NCBI GenBank assembly: GCA_018360145.1
Contig: SRPY01000097.1
Coordinates: 1 to 64,000, forward strand
Direction of reading: 5' to 3'
Origin: Claviceps africana
Taxonomy: Eukaryota > Ascomycota > Sordariomycetes > Hypocreales > Clavicipitaceae
DNA: 64,000 nucleotides
Part shown: positions 32,427 through 44,003 of the stretch, one piece after another
Numbering within the stretch: the stretch's first letter is position 1
Layout: each line of letters starts with the position of its first letter
Program-made: the position numbers and the translations under genes
The notes under the pieces: model-generated
What the model saw: only the letters and a program-made list of their open reading frames with translations
Database searches by the model: none
What the model was told of the DNA's origin: nothing

Positions 32427-34438
32427 TCAAAAGTCAGCTGGTTTGGCCACCGCCTTATCCTTGACCCAGCCAGGAACCTCGTTGATGTCAAAGTCCTCGT
32501 CGTATCGTCTCTCCAGGACGGCCTGCCAGACGGCGGGCCAGCCGGCCACGACGGGACCCTTGGCCTTGGCGCCGATGATGGCGAACCTGGCCTGGCCGTG
32601 GGCGACGAAGCCGTGCATGAGTCCCTGCTGGACGAGCGCCGCGACCATCATCTCCACGTCCCTGAGGGTGATTTCGGCGTTGCCCCAGACGAGGCCCTCG
32701 TTGGGGCGCAGTTTCCTGGGCCTGCCGCCGGGGGGCGGCGCCAGGGTGGTGTCGGGGGCGTAGTCCTGGGCGTTGTTGGCGAGGGCCCGCATGAGGAGGG
32801 GGTTTGCGCGGGAGCCGGGGCCGGGGCCGGAGCCGGGGCCGAAGCCGGGGAGGGACGGCAGCCAGCCCTCCAGGCGGCGCTGGAGATACAGGGCCACGGC
32901 GTGCAGGTGCGTCAGGTCGAGGGTGGCGGCTTTCCGGGACGAGGCGTCGGCCGGGGCCACGTAGGTCAGGAGAAAGGTGCGGCGGGCCAGCGACCGCCAC
33001 AGCATGGGCCGCAGCCGGTGCGTCAGGACGAGCAGGAGGCCCCTTTCCAGCAGCCAGGCCTCGTGCGCGGCGAGGTGAGACTGGAACTGGACAAAGTTGC
33101 CGGCGCGCACGGCCTGGCAGAGCGGCGGGAAGACGGCCTGCAGGGGCCGGGCCTCGGGGCGTTGCATGAGCGCCGAGGACGGGAACCGGCCCAGCAGCAT
33201 GTTGCAGGGGATGAGGTAGGTGAGCACGTTGGTGCGGTGGGAGACGAGCTGGCGCGGCGTCTGGAGGTAGGCCTGCTCGAGGCACAGCGCCGCGCGGTGG
33301 TAGTGCTGGTTGGAGAGGTTGAAGCGGCCGAGGTAGTAGAGGAAGGTGACGCGCTGCGAGGCCGGGTACAGGGATAGGGGGAGGGAGAGGGTGGAGATGT
33401 TGGCGAAGAGCATCTTGGCGAGGTTTGTTCGGCGACACTGCGGTTGTTTTCGTTTGGGGAAGGGGACGAAGATGTATGTTAGTGGTGTTTTCTTCTTCTT
33501 TTTTTTTTCTTTTTTTCTTTTTTTCTTTTTTTTTTCTTTTCTTCTTTTTTTTTTCTTTTTTTTTTATTTGGTTCTGAATGTACCATTTTGTTTTCATCTC
33601 CCGGACCACACTCTCGGCCTCGTCGCACTCACCGCGAACAGCAACTTGAGCACCAGATTCGCAAACATGTACACGCCCACCTTCTTCCCCTCGGGCACCT
33701 TGCCCACCGACCGGTCGGTCAGGCACGTCGTGAAGATCTTTTGGATGATTTCCGCCGACGACTCGGCGACCGACTTGCCGCTGGTGCCGTCGTCGTCGAC
33801 GGAGCGGACCCGGCGCGTCAGGTCCGGGCGGCGGTTGAGCTGGAGGGTGAAGCGGGCGAGGGTGATGGAGAAGGACATGCTCGGCTGGAGGAGCATGGCG
33901 CCGTAGGTAGGGTGTGTGAAGGCGGTGCCGCAGGAACTTGGGGGGAGAGTGTGAGCATGTGTCTTTTGTGGATGACGATGGTGGGCTTTTAAAGGGGGGG
34001 GGGGGGGGGGGGGGGGGGGGAGGACGGGAAAAGGAGAGAAGTGAAGCAAAAGAGGTAAAAATAAAAGTAAAAGTAAAAATAACGAAAAATATAATAAAGA
34101 TAAACCCACTTCACCAGCGCCGTAAGCAACTCGTGTGCCCCGAGCAGATCCTCATAGTCGACGTCTCGCCACAAGGTCAGGTAATCCTTCATCAAGCACT
34201 GAAAGGACGGCCAGACGGTGGCCTGCCCGTCGGGCACGTCGTCCTCCAAGGGCAAGTACCTGTCAAGAGCGGCCTTGACGTCCTCGGGTCCGGAAAACTG
34301 GGCGCGCAGCTCGGCGGCCATGTCGTAGTACTTTTGGTCGGAGCCCGGCTCGACCTGGAGCCAGGCGCGGAGCATGTCGCCCTGCTGGTTGCGGACATGG
34401 TGGCGGATTTGGGTGAGGAATTGAGCGACGAGGGACAT
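32427..34438 (-). CDS. CSN12: COP9 signalosome-associated subunit 12 (PCI domain)
   Basis: Three exons (34438-34110, 33936-33633, 33437-32427) encode 547 aa. CSN12/PCID2-like proteins carry a helical repeat region and a C-terminal PCI domain. They are reported with the COP9 signalosome and, as Thp1-like proteins, with mRNA export and splicing. Signature stretches are LFANISTLSLPLSLYPASQ, VTFLYYLGRFNLSN, LTYLIPCNMLLGRFPS and AHEAWLLERGLLLVLTHRLR. The PCI end has DVEMMVAALVQQGLMHGFVAH. A Gly/Pro/Ser-rich insert (GFGPGSGPGPGSRANP, about 32800-32850) interrupts the PCI region. Introns are extreme: intron 1 (33937-34109) holds 27 consecutive G on the plus strand, and intron 2 (33438-33632) is nearly all T on the plus strand. 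The intron 1 donor (AA|GTGGGT) was chosen by phase. Confidence 0.88.
33994..34020 (+). repeat. G27 homopolymer inside CSN12 intron 1
   Basis: Twenty-seven consecutive G residues (C in the transcript) within the first intron of CSN12. The plus strand could form G-quadruplexes; the exact length may also be a sequencing or assembly artefact. Confidence 0.85.
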
Positions 34439-35064
34439 GCTGCGGGGTTTGAACCCGTCGCCGGACGGGCGGGCGGGTTTTTTCTTTCTTTCTTGGAGAC
34501 GGAGGTTTTCGAGATGGAGGATTCATTCGGATGGGGTTGCGGGGTGTGGTTGATGGGGATGGATGAGGTGAGGTTTTTTGGTGGTGCGGCCTGAGGCGGA
34601 ATGGAGTCGATGTCGATTGATGGTGGTGGTGGTGGGGAATGAGGGAGTCGCGGCGACGGCGGTTCAGATTGAGCACCTTGGGCGAGGCATGTCACGGTGC
34701 GCGTTTAGGTTTTTTCTTTTTTCTTTTTTCTTTTTTCTTTCTTCTTTTTTCCATTTTTCATTTTTTTTAATCACTGCTGTGGTTTTGTTTCTGAAAATGT
34801 GTTTGACTGGTATATCAAGGACAGCACACCGGCTCCTGTTGTGCTAATTAGAAAAAAGAACAAAAAAAGACAAAAGCAGAAAAAAAAGAAGAAAAAAAAA
34901 AAGAAAACCGTCATATTTTTATTTACATGCAGTCAAATAAATTGCATCACCCCCCCCGGAACAATGGAAAACAACCCAGTGTCGTTTCATTCGTCAGGCA
35001 CACATGTATAAATGCCAACCGTCTTGTCTGAACAAGAACAACAACAAGAAAGAAAAAAAACCCC
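34439..35064. other. Intergenic region, CSN12 promoter and thiolase 3' flank
   Basis: CSN12 promoter on the left and thiolase 3' flank on the right. It contains TTTTTTC-type pyrimidine repeats (34709-34770) and an A/AAG tract (34852-34908). No gene. Confidence 0.5.
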
Positions 35065-36471
35065 TCATGCCGACTCGACTCTCTGCACCACCATGGCCGT
35101 GGCGGCGCCGCCGCCGTTGCAAATGGCAGCGACGCCGTATTCGCCCGGCTTCAGCTGGTGCAGCAGCGTGGTGAGGATTCGGGACCCGGAGCTTCCGAGG
35201 GCGTGGCCGAGCGAGATGGCGCCGCCCAGGGGATTGACCTTGGCTCCCTCCAGACCGAGGATCCTCTGGTTGGCCAGGATCACGGCGGCGAACGCCTCGT
35301 TGAACTCCCAGACGGCAACCTGGTCTTTCGTGATGCCGGCTCTCGCCAGGGCAATCGGGACAGCCTTGGCGGGGGCGACTGGGAAGTCGACGGGGGCCAT
35401 GGCGGCGTCGGCGTAGCCGCATACCTTGGCGAGAACGCGCGAGCCTGGACCGTAGCGCTGGGCGAGAGCCTTGTTGCCCAGGACCAGAGCGCTGGCGCCG
35501 TCGTTCAGGGTGGACGAGTTGGCGGCGGTTACGGTGCCGGTGCCGTCGCGCACAAAGGCAGGCTTGAGCGTGGGGATCTTGTCCATCTTGACGTCCATGA
35601 AGCCCTCGTCCGTGTCGACGACGGTGTCGCCCTTTCGGCCGGCAACGGTCACGGGGACGATCTCGTCGGCGAAGGCTCCGTCGGCCCAGGCCTTCTGGGC
35701 CCTCTCGTAGGACCGCATGGCGTAGGCATCCTGCTCCTTCCGCGTGATGTTATGATCCTTGACCGTCTTCTCGGCGCAGTTGCCCATGTGGAACTGCCGG
35801 TACACGTCGGTCAAGCCGTCCTTGATCAGACCGTCCTCCATGCTGACATGGCCAAAGGCGGGCAGGCCGCTGGCGCGGGGGACGTAGAGAGGAACGCGGG
35901 ACATGTTCTCCATGCCGCCGGCAACCTGGGCCTCGGCCAGGCCCATCTGGATGTTCTGGGCTGCCATGGCCACGGCCTTGAGACCGGATGCGCAGACCTT
36001 GTTGATGGTCGTGGCCTCGACCGTTTCGGGAAGACCGGCAAAGATGGTGGCCTGGCGGGCGGGGGCCTGGCCGACGGAGCCCTGCATGACATTGCCCATG
36101 TAGACATCGGTGATGTTGTCGACGGGGACCCTGGACTTTTCGACGGCTGATCTGATGGCGGCGGCGCCGAGCTGGGGCGCGGACACAGTCAAGAAGGAGC
36201 CGTTGAACTGCGTTGGCCGGCGATTAGCTCCCGGTGTATTTTGGCGACGACGACAGAAAGAAAGAAGGAAGAAGAAGAAGAAGAAAAAGAAAAAAGAAAA
36301 AAGAAAAAGAAAAAGACGTACCTTGGCCGTCGGAGTCCTCGAAGCGCTGAGAATGTAGGCATCTTGAAGCTCCTTTCGCAGCGTGGCACCGGTCGAGAAC
36401 TGTCGAGCTGCCTTCACATGCCAGACAAGCCGGGTGGCGAGTCGTGGCGATCGGACATGCGTCGCAGCCAT
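35065..36471 (-). CDS. ERG10: Acetyl-CoA C-acetyltransferase, probably mitochondrial
   Basis: Two exons (36471-36322, 36207-35065) encode 430 aa of a biosynthetic-type thiolase that interconverts two acetyl-CoA with acetoacetyl-CoA. Active-site residues are visible: C122 in NKVCASGLKAV, H385 in GHALGSSGSR and C413 in CNGGGAATAMV; NEAFAAV is also present. The first ~32 residues (MAATHVRSPRLATRLVWHV, continuing KAARQFSTG) are basic, Arg/Ser/Thr-rich and lack acidic residues, so I predict mitochondrial import. Filamentous fungi usually have a separate cytosolic ERG10 for sterol synthesis. This copy therefore more likely serves ketone-body, isoleucine or fatty-acid metabolism, and the symbol is given by family only. 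The intron joins TPTAK to FNGSF and carries a long AAG/AAAAG purine tract on the plus strand. It is divergent from RAD6. Confidence 0.88.
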   Translation of the reverse strand: MAATHVRSPRLATRLVWHVKAARQFSTGATLRKELQDAYILSASRTPTAKVRLFLFLFSFFFFFFFFFLLSFCRRRQNTPGANRRPTQFNGSFLTVSAPQLGAAAIRSAVEKSRVPVDNITDVYMGNVMQGSVGQAPARQATIFAGLPETVEATTINKVCASGLKAVAMAAQNIQMGLAEAQVAGGMENMSRVPLYVPRASGLPAFGHVSMEDGLIKDGLTDVYRQFHMGNCAEKTVKDHNITRKEQDAYAMRSYERAQKAWADGAFADEIVPVTVAGRKGDTVVDTDEGFMDVKMDKIPTLKPAFVRDGTGTVTAANSSTLNDGASALVLGNKALAQRYGPGSRVLAKVCGYADAAMAPVDFPVAPAKAVPIALARAGITKDQVAVWEFNEAFAAVILANQRILGLEGAKVNPLGGAISLGHALGSSGSRILTTLLHQLKPGEYGVAAICNGGGAATAMVVQRVESA

Positions 36472-37069
36472 CTCGGCAGAGCAGGCCAGACCCAGGTAGC
36501 AAAAGCTGCTCGCAACAAGAGCAAGGATGCGAGGAAGAAGAAGCAGAAGCGAGAAGAAGAATACGAAGAAGAAGAGGAAGAAGAAGCAGCGGGGGAACGG
36601 CAGAGCAAGCGCAGAAGAAAGTCGGCTTGCTGAAAAGGGTGTTGTTGCGGGCAGCTATGACCATGTCACGGCCGCCGTGATGGTTGCTCGGCACGCCTCG
36701 GCTTAGGCCGGGCAAGCTTGGCAGCAGCGGGAACCGAGGTGGGCGAATGGACTCGTGGAGGCTCCCTTACGTAAGCGCATTCCTGCATGCAACAAGCGCA
36801 TCGTGCGGTGGCGCCGAGCCAATCACGGGCAATCGGCTTCTTGAGCGGGACCTCGCTTCGGAGCCCTCGCAACGACAACGGTCGTCGTGAACTTGCCGCC
36901 AAGCACACTCCGTTGACATGCATGCGGGATGCATATCACGTGATGGACCTGGTGCCTCGCCGCCGTTGGGCTGATTGGCCCAGCCGTTGAACGCCTCGTG
37001 ATTGGCCGCGACCGACATGCTGGAGGGAGGAGGCGAGGCCTGTTCATCGCTATCTTGGTTTGGCAACTG

Positions 37070-37106
<37 letters not shown>

Positions 37107-37297
37107 CCGATGACCCGGGATGGACTCGACGCACTCGACCCAGTTCTCTTGTTTGTCATCACGCCCAATCTCTCGCTCAACAGTCTACATGCACGATATC
37201 GGAATCTCTTCTGCGCACCACTCCCTTCTCTTAGGAAGATCTTCTTTTCGCCGCGTCTCCGCGGATTACAAGATCCAGAAGCTGGGTCAAGCCCGCC
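36472..37297. other. Divergent thiolase/RAD6 promoter region
   Basis: 826 bases between divergent starts. It contains GAA/GAG-rich purine repeats (36534-36592) and a CTGGCT hexamer tract (37067-37107) some 190 bases before the RAD6 ATG. CCAAT-type boxes (plus-strand CCAAT at 36829; ATTGG near 36973 and 37000) are candidate promoter elements. No gene. Confidence 0.5.
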
Positions 37298-38021
37298 ATG
37301 TCCACTGCCGCTCGCCGTCGTCTGATGCGTGACTTCAAGGTTCGCCACACATCTGGACTCGCCCGTCGTCGGACTCTCGAAAATATCTCTGTACCTTCCC
37401 AGACCATACTGACCAAACTCGTGTAGCGCATGCAGACCGATCCTCCTGCTGGCGTCTCGGCTTCTCCTATTCCTGACAATGTCATGACGTGGTTGGTCTT
37501 TTGTCCTGGGTTGGCCGAAAGGGAGAGTTAAGCCTGCGGTTCCCTGGCACATCGAGACTGACAATCAGCGAAATAGGAATGCCGTTATCATCGGACCCGC
37601 CGACACGCCCTTCGAAGACGGTACATTCAGACTCGTGATGCAATTCGAAGAACAGTACCCCAACAAACCGCCGCAGGTCAAGTTCATCAGCCAGATGTTC
37701 CATCCCAATGTGTATGCAACGGGGGAGCTCTGTCTGGATATCCTGCAGAACCGATGGAGCCCGACATACGACGTTGCTGCTATCCTGACAAGCATCCAAA
37801 GGTGAGTCGCAGCCGCTGCCCCCGCCCCCGCCCTGACCTGGACAAGTCGTGAGGGTCGTTCCGCTGCAGTGGCTAACACGATTTACAATCACTCTAGTTT
37901 ACTCAACGACCCGAACACTGGGTCTCCGGCCAACGTCGAAGCCTCGAATCTATACAAGGACAACCGCAAGGAATATACCAAACGTGTAAGAGAAACAGTA
38001 GAGAAGAGCTGGGAGGACTAG
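37298..38021 (+). CDS. RAD6: E2 ubiquitin-conjugating enzyme RAD6/UBC2
   Basis: Four exons (37298-37339, 37427-37491, 37577-37801, 37898-38021) encode exactly 151 aa, the size of S. pombe Rhp6 and Neurospora mus-8. It is the E2 for histone H2B mono-ubiquitination with Bre1, PCNA ubiquitination with Rad18 and N-end-rule degradation with Ubr1. Landmarks: MSTAARRRLMRDFKRMQTDPP start, HPN motif (78-80) and catalytic C88 in GELCLDILQNRWSP. The short C-terminus after EKSWED lacks the long acidic tail of budding-yeast Rad6, as usual in filamentous fungi. Donors of introns 1 and 2 (GTTCGC, GTTGGT) are weak; intron 3 is GTGAGT. The joins are certain because the protein is so conserved. Confidence 0.96.
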
Positions 38022-40025
38022 GCGGCGAGTTGGCTTTCTTGGGTAATGGGGTGACGGAGCAGCATCATCATCGTCGTCGTCGTCGTCCCACATATATTTT
38101 GCACTTTGCATTTTGTGTACGGGATAGGGTGTAAGCAGTAGATAGACTGACGAGCGGACGGACGGACTCGGCGCAGTCATGATTCGACGCTCCGGACCTC
38201 GTCGACGAAGCAGCCGGCAAGTAGTTGGAAGGGCGTTTCTGGTGTACGGTGTTGTAATGATTATACCAAGGGACCTGTACTTGGCGAGCCACAATGAATT
38301 TTCTTTTCGCCCTCAAACAATGATTCGACTCCCGGCGCTTGTAGGTCGTTCAGCCGTGGTCAATTCTGCTTGCCGCTGTGCATGTTTCTTTTTGTCATTC
38401 AGGAAGATGGGATTCCACTTTGAGATACTCGGGTAGGGTAGGTATCCAACACGCTTCCCATATGCATGAAACGGCGTGATTTGTGGGCAGATGCAGCCAG
38501 ACGAGACCGGCTGAGGGCTTTGTTGATTTGATGTTTTTATACTTACTCATCGCGCAACCACCAAACAGAGGGTTCCGGCCTTTGTTTTCGAAGGAGCTCA
38601 TGGCAGCCGTCTCAGTCAACTTCTTTTTGTTTTGAGGACGGAAGTTGTGGTTGAGTTCCAAGACATCCTTGTCATCGCACATGTTATGCAAATGCAAGCC
38701 TGGTTACACGACTATGCCGATGCATGCGAGTTAGTCTAAAAGCACCGGAGGTGGAGGGAAGGGGGCCGGGGGTGGGGGGGGGGGGAGGTTGGGTTGGGTT
38801 GGGTTGGTTGGATAGAGGGGGGAAATAGAGTAAAGAGGAAGAATAAATAAACCGACCAGACCGAACCAAAACAAAACAAAAACAAAACAGAGCAGACGAA
38901 ACAAAGCGTCGTGCATCCATCTTCGTGCATCCATCTGTACTCCAGATCACGCCGGAGCGAGTGCCCGAGAGGCGAAGCATAGTTTGGCGTGCAAACCATG
39001 AGTCACTGTTTCTCATGCATGTCGCGACCGGGGGCCGGGCGGGGGATCTAGGGCACATTTGAGCATTTGGACATTTTGAACATTTGGACACTTTGGGCAA
39101 TGTTGCAAGTTGGTGCGTCGAAACCGATGCATGTCGACTCGGGCGATACCGTAGTGCCCTACTTATGGTACTGCAGGCACTTACCTGAGCAAGTACTTGT
39201 CTAGTAGCAGATTGATTAATCGACGTGATCAGCTACTTGTATCTACATGGAGTGCCAAAACACACAGGTATCTAGATACCTAGGTACTTACCTGGTAGTG
39301 TAGAGCGGCGGTCGCGCTAAGCCACACAGGGCCAGAGGGGCCAAGGCGTCCTCGTAGGCTCGTCTGGTCACTGGTCACTCGCCGTAGTGTCTGGTCTGGT
39401 GGGATCATGGATGTTATCTGGCGCTGCCGCACCGCTCTGGCGGTTTCCAGGTTGGGCCTCAGCGCCCCAGCGCCCCAGCGCCTCCCAATCGTCCCGTCTC
39501 CTTCCTGGTCTCCTCTCCTCAGTGTTGCCAGGCAAAAGCCCGCAAGCCGCTCCCACAGAGTCTCCCACACATGCATACATACATAGTGCGGGTACATTCC
39601 CACCCCCTCTTCAAACAAAAGCGCGTCCCTCCCAACGAGACCTCGCTCATCCTCGTCCTGTCCTCTCGATCGAAGCCGTCGTCGCAAAGTCCATCTTAGG
39701 CACTGCACAGACAACTGTGCTTTGGCTTGCCTTCTTGCTCGGAGCGTCGAATTCGGTCGGTCGGAATCGAGACGTCTCATTTGTCTCTATTTGTTGTTGT
39801 CTCGAGAGCATACGTTTTTTTCCTTCTTCCCTTTTTTCTTCCCCTTTTCCTTTCTTTTTTTTTGTTTTCGTTTCTGTATTGGAACCCCACCACCCCCTCC
39901 TCCCCTCCCCCCCCTCCTCTTGTCTGCGGTTCCTCTCGACGTTGAATCAAACACCAATCCGCGAGGGGTGACCGTGTGCGGCTCATGATTTTCAACACGG
40001 CGACTTGGAGCAACAACGCCTGAAA
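38022..40025. other. Intergenic region upstream of kinesin
   Basis: 2 kb with no supported gene. Left: RAD6 3' flank with GTC trinucleotides (38072-38088). Middle: G tracts (38774-38786) and GGTTGG repeats. 39155-39300 is rich in TACCTAGGTA-type palindromes. Right: a long pyrimidine-rich stretch (39800-39925) directly upstream of the kinesin ATG, probably its core promoter and leader. Confidence 0.55.
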
Positions 40026-42996
40026 ATGTCTGCCAACAGCATCAAGGTCGTGGCTCGGTTCCGGCCGCAGAACCGGATCGAGCTGGAGTCGGGCGGCAAG
40101 CCCATCGTCTCCTTCAGCTCAGAGGACTCTTGTACTCTCGATGTACGAATTTATTCCTTTTTTCAACCTCCCCCTCCCGCCTCTGCTTGTCTCCGCCTTT
40201 TTCTCTCCTGCTGCGCACTTCGCCACGTCTGCGTGGCACATTGGACGTGCACATGTCCCGCTAACAAGAACATGTGAACCCTTCATCTAGTCCAAAGAGG
40301 CCCAGGGCTCCTTCACCTTTGATCGGGTGTTTGACATGGAATGCAAGCAGCAAGACATCTTTGACTTCTCCATTCGACCCACTGTCGACGACATTTTGAA
40401 CGGTTACAATGGCACAGTCTTTGCCTACGGCCAGACTGGTGCTGGTAAATCGTACACCATGATGGGCACAAACATTGATGACGAAGAAGGTCGAGGTGTC
40501 ATCCCGCGTATTGTTGAGCAGATTTTTGCCAGCATCATGATCAGCCCGAGCACGATAGAGTATACCGTGCGCGTCAGCTACATGGAAATCTACATGGAGA
40601 GGATTCGAGATCTTCTGGCTCCTCAAAATGACAATCTGCCGGTGCACGAGGAGAAGAACCGTGGAGTCTACGTCAAGGGTCTTCTGGAGATTTATGTCTC
40701 GAGTGTGCAGGAGGTCTATGAAGTCATGAGAAGAGGAGGAAATGCACGAGCCGTTGCCGCAACCAACATGAATCAGGAGTCGTCGCGATCGCACTCGATT
40801 TTCGTGATTACCGTCACGCAGAAAAATGTCGAGACGGGGTCGGCGAAGAGCGGTCAGCTGTTCCTGGTGGATTTGGCGGGTAGCGAAAAGGTGGGGAAGA
40901 CGGGCGCAAGTGGGCAGACCCTGGAAGAGGCCAAGAAAATCAACAAGAGCTTGAGCGCCCTCGGCATGGTCATCAATGCTCTGACCGATGGCAAATCATC
41001 CCACGTCCCTTACCGAGACTCGAAATTGACTCGAATCTTGCAAGAGTCCCTGGGTGGCAACAGCCGAACGACACTCATCATCAATTGCTCCCCCAGCAGC
41101 TACAACGATGCTGAGACCCTCAGCACCATGCGCTTCGGCACGCGAGCCAAGTCCATCAAGAACAAGGCCAAGGTCAATGCCGAGCTCAGTCCCGCCGAGC
41201 TCAAGATGCTGCTCAAGAAGGCACAGGGCCAGGTCACAAGCTTCGAGACCTACATCTCGACTCTGGAGGGCGAAGTCCAACTCTGGCGCGCGGGAGAGGC
41301 GGTCCCGAAGGAGAAGTGGGCACAGCCCATAGAGGGCATCGTGACAAGAGCAGAGCCCAAAACTCCCCGTCCGTCAACGCCCTCTCGATTCCCCACCGAG
41401 AGCCGATCAGAAACACCAACCGCCATGGATCGGGCTTCCACTCCCAGCTTACAGCTGGAGAAGGATGAGCGAGAGGAATTCCTGCGCCGCGAGAATGAAC
41501 TCCAGGACCAGCTCGCCGAGAAGGAGTCGCTGGCAACGGCGGCCGAGAAGACGCTGCGCGAGACCAAGGAGGAAATGGCCTATCTCAAGGAGCACGACAG
41601 CAAACTGGGCAAGGAAAACGAGAGGCTGACGACGGAGACGAACGAGTTCAAGATGCAACTCGAGCGACTCACGTTTGAGAGTAAGGAGGCGCAAATCACC
41701 ATGGATGCCCTCAAGGAGGCCAATGCCGAGTTGACCACGGAGCTCGACGACGTGAAGCAGCAGCTCCTCGACATCAAGATGAACGCCAAGGAAACCGGTG
41801 CGGCCTTTGATGAAAAGGAGAAGCGCAAGGCCGAGAAGATGGCCAAGATGATGGCTGGCTTCGACCTTGGTGGAGAGGTTTTCAGCGACAACGAGCGCTA
41901 CATCAGCGAGGCTCTTCAACACATTGACAAACTCCAAGAAGCCTGCGCCGCCGGCAACAGCATCGCGCCCGATGAGCTCAAGGATCTCCGCGCCAGGCTT
42001 GTGGAGACGCAGGGTATTGTGAGACAGGCGGAGCTGTCCATGTTTGGAACCTTGTCCGGCGAGATGGACTCTCGAAGGCGGCACGAGTTGGAGGAGAAGC
42101 TGGAGGCGATGCATCAGCAGTATGAAGATCTCCTGACGAAGAATCTGGGTGACAGCGACGTCGACGAGGTCAGGGCGTTGCTCGAGAATGCCTATGCCAG
42201 CCGGCAGGCGACGCAGGCCCAGCTCATTGAGGAACTCAAGGCGGATGCCGCCCAGAAGGTGAATGAGAACTCACGGATGAAGCTGCTCATCGAAGACCTT
42301 CAGCAGCGAGTCAAGACTGGAGGCACTGCTCCCATGACCAACGGCAAGACCATCCAGCAACAGATTGCCGAATTCGACGTTATGAAGAAGAGTCTGATGC
42401 GGGATCTGCAGAACCGCTGCGAGCGTGTCGTTGAGCTCGAGATTTCGCTGGACGAGACGCGTGAGCAGTATAACAACGTTCTGCGTTCATCCAACAACCG
42501 GGCCCAGCAGAAGAAGATGGCCTTCTTGGAGAGAAACCTCGAACAGCTGACACAGGTCCAGCGCCAGCTGGTGGAGCAAAACTCTGCACTCAAGAAAGAA
42601 GTCGCCATTGCTGAGCGCAAGCTGATTGCACGAAACGAGCGGATCCAGAGTCTGGAGAGCCTGCTGCAAGACAGCCAGGAGAAGATGGCCGCGGCAAACC
42701 ACAAGTACGTCTGCCAGAGGCGCAAAAAATTGTACAGGTTGATGATGAACTAACAAAGCGTCTCCAGGTTCGAAGTCCAGCTCGCCTCTGTCAAGGAGCG
42801 CCTCGAGTTAGCCAAGGCCGGCAGCACAAAGGGTCTGATTGCCACGGGCGAGGGCTTCAGTTTTGCCACTGCCGGGAGCCGCATTGCGAAACCCCTTCGC
42901 GGAGGTGGCGGCGACAGCCCTGTCGTCTCCACGGCCACCCTTCAGCCTGAAGCCACCAGCAACAAGAGAAGCAGCTGGTTCTTTAACAAGTCGTAA
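40026..42996 (+). CDS. Conventional kinesin heavy chain (kinesin-1)
   Basis: Three exons (40026-40142, 40291-42704, 42768-42996) encode 919 aa, close to Neurospora NKIN (928). This plus-end microtubule motor drives vesicle and organelle transport to hyphal tips. The motor domain covers about 1-330: VVARFRP near the start, P-loop GQTGAGKS (86-93), switch I NQESSRSHSIF, switch II DLAGSEKVGKTGA and HVPYRDSKLTRILQESLGG. A neck and long coiled coil (about 340-800) follow, with a Ser/Pro/Thr hinge around PRPSTPSRFPTESRSETPT. The fungal-conserved tail coil MAFLERNLEQLTQVQRQLVE leads to a C-terminus with the autoinhibitory IAK motif (883-885) in GSRIAKPLRGGG. Intron 2 has a clear GAACTAACA branch site. 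Confidence 0.95.
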
Positions 42997-43058
42997 AAGG
43001 GGGGAGACGGCGACGACTGACTGCCTTGCAAGAGGGTTAAGCTTCGCTCTTTAGCTCT

Positions 43059-43094
<36 letters not shown>

Positions 43095-44003
43095 TTTTTT
43101 TATCTATTATTTTTTCATTGTTCTTGTTTTGATATCCTCACATTGCTTGCTCTTCCGACCCTGTTTGTCTTGGATCAACGTGTTGGCCTGTTCCGCATTT
43201 GCGGTTGTCTTCCCCTGGCCCGTGTCCGCTCCGCCACCCACCTCCCATTCCTCGTTTCCTTTTGTTCATCCTTGATCCGAACTGGGGGTTGTCATTTTTT
43301 TCTTCTTCTCTTGGATCCTCGCTTTTGTCATGGTGTCTTGTACCGTGGACTGACCACTTCAACGGAGGTGTCTGTCTGGAGGGGCTTCCGCCCTCTTTGT
43401 TCGCCGACAGCATGAGGGAAAAGAGAGCTTTTGCGTGAAGATTTTGAGTCACACTTCTGTGGATGGGAAGGGCAAGTTAGACGATGGCATGGGACGATAT
43501 GGACACGAGTGGTTTGGTGATACGGGTACGGAAGAGCGGGGATGACGGCAAGGGAGGAGTTTTGTGGTGGTCGGGCAACGGGCCACGGCGGTTATGATTG
43601 ATAGAGTTTGACGCATGACATTACATAGATGGTACGAAAATATAAAGCTCAAGACAGTTTGGAAGAAGAGGAACTCGGATGCAATGGTCCTGGAGAATGG
43701 GGGAGATGGGCGTAGCAACAAGGTCAGGTACAATCGAAACACGGGATTGTATCGACGACTAGCATGACGAGGGGATGGCAACGATGAGCGAATACTGTTT
43801 TATTCGAGTGCGGTCCGTCTTTGAAAAAAGGGAGATGCTGGCAAGTACATGGTGTGTTTATAGCTTGGATAAAACAAGGTCTGAGACGAACAAAGAAAGA
43901 CAGAAGATGAAGAACAATCTAAAAATCAAAAAGAAGGTGTTTTTTCTATAGAAAAAACCAAGTCGCACGAAAATCGACCCAAAACAAAACAAAATGCGCA
44001 AGT
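42997..44003. other. Convergent intergenic region
   Basis: 3' flanks of the kinesin gene and of the membrane-protein gene. A 29-base T tract (43064-43092) follows the kinesin stop by about 70 bases. Reading frames here are short and unconvincing. Confidence 0.5.
43064..43092 (+). repeat. T29 homopolymer downstream of kinesin gene
   Basis: Twenty-nine consecutive T residues, probably in the kinesin 3' untranslated region. Homopolymer length may vary between reads or strains. Confidence 0.85.

Noticed and set aside
32409..33377. 322-aa plus-strand open frame
   Set aside because: Antisense to CSN12 exon 3; Gly/Glu/Gln bias from GC-rich complementary codons.
35158..36150. 330-aa plus-strand open frame
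   Set aside because: Antisense to the acetyl-CoA acetyltransferase gene.
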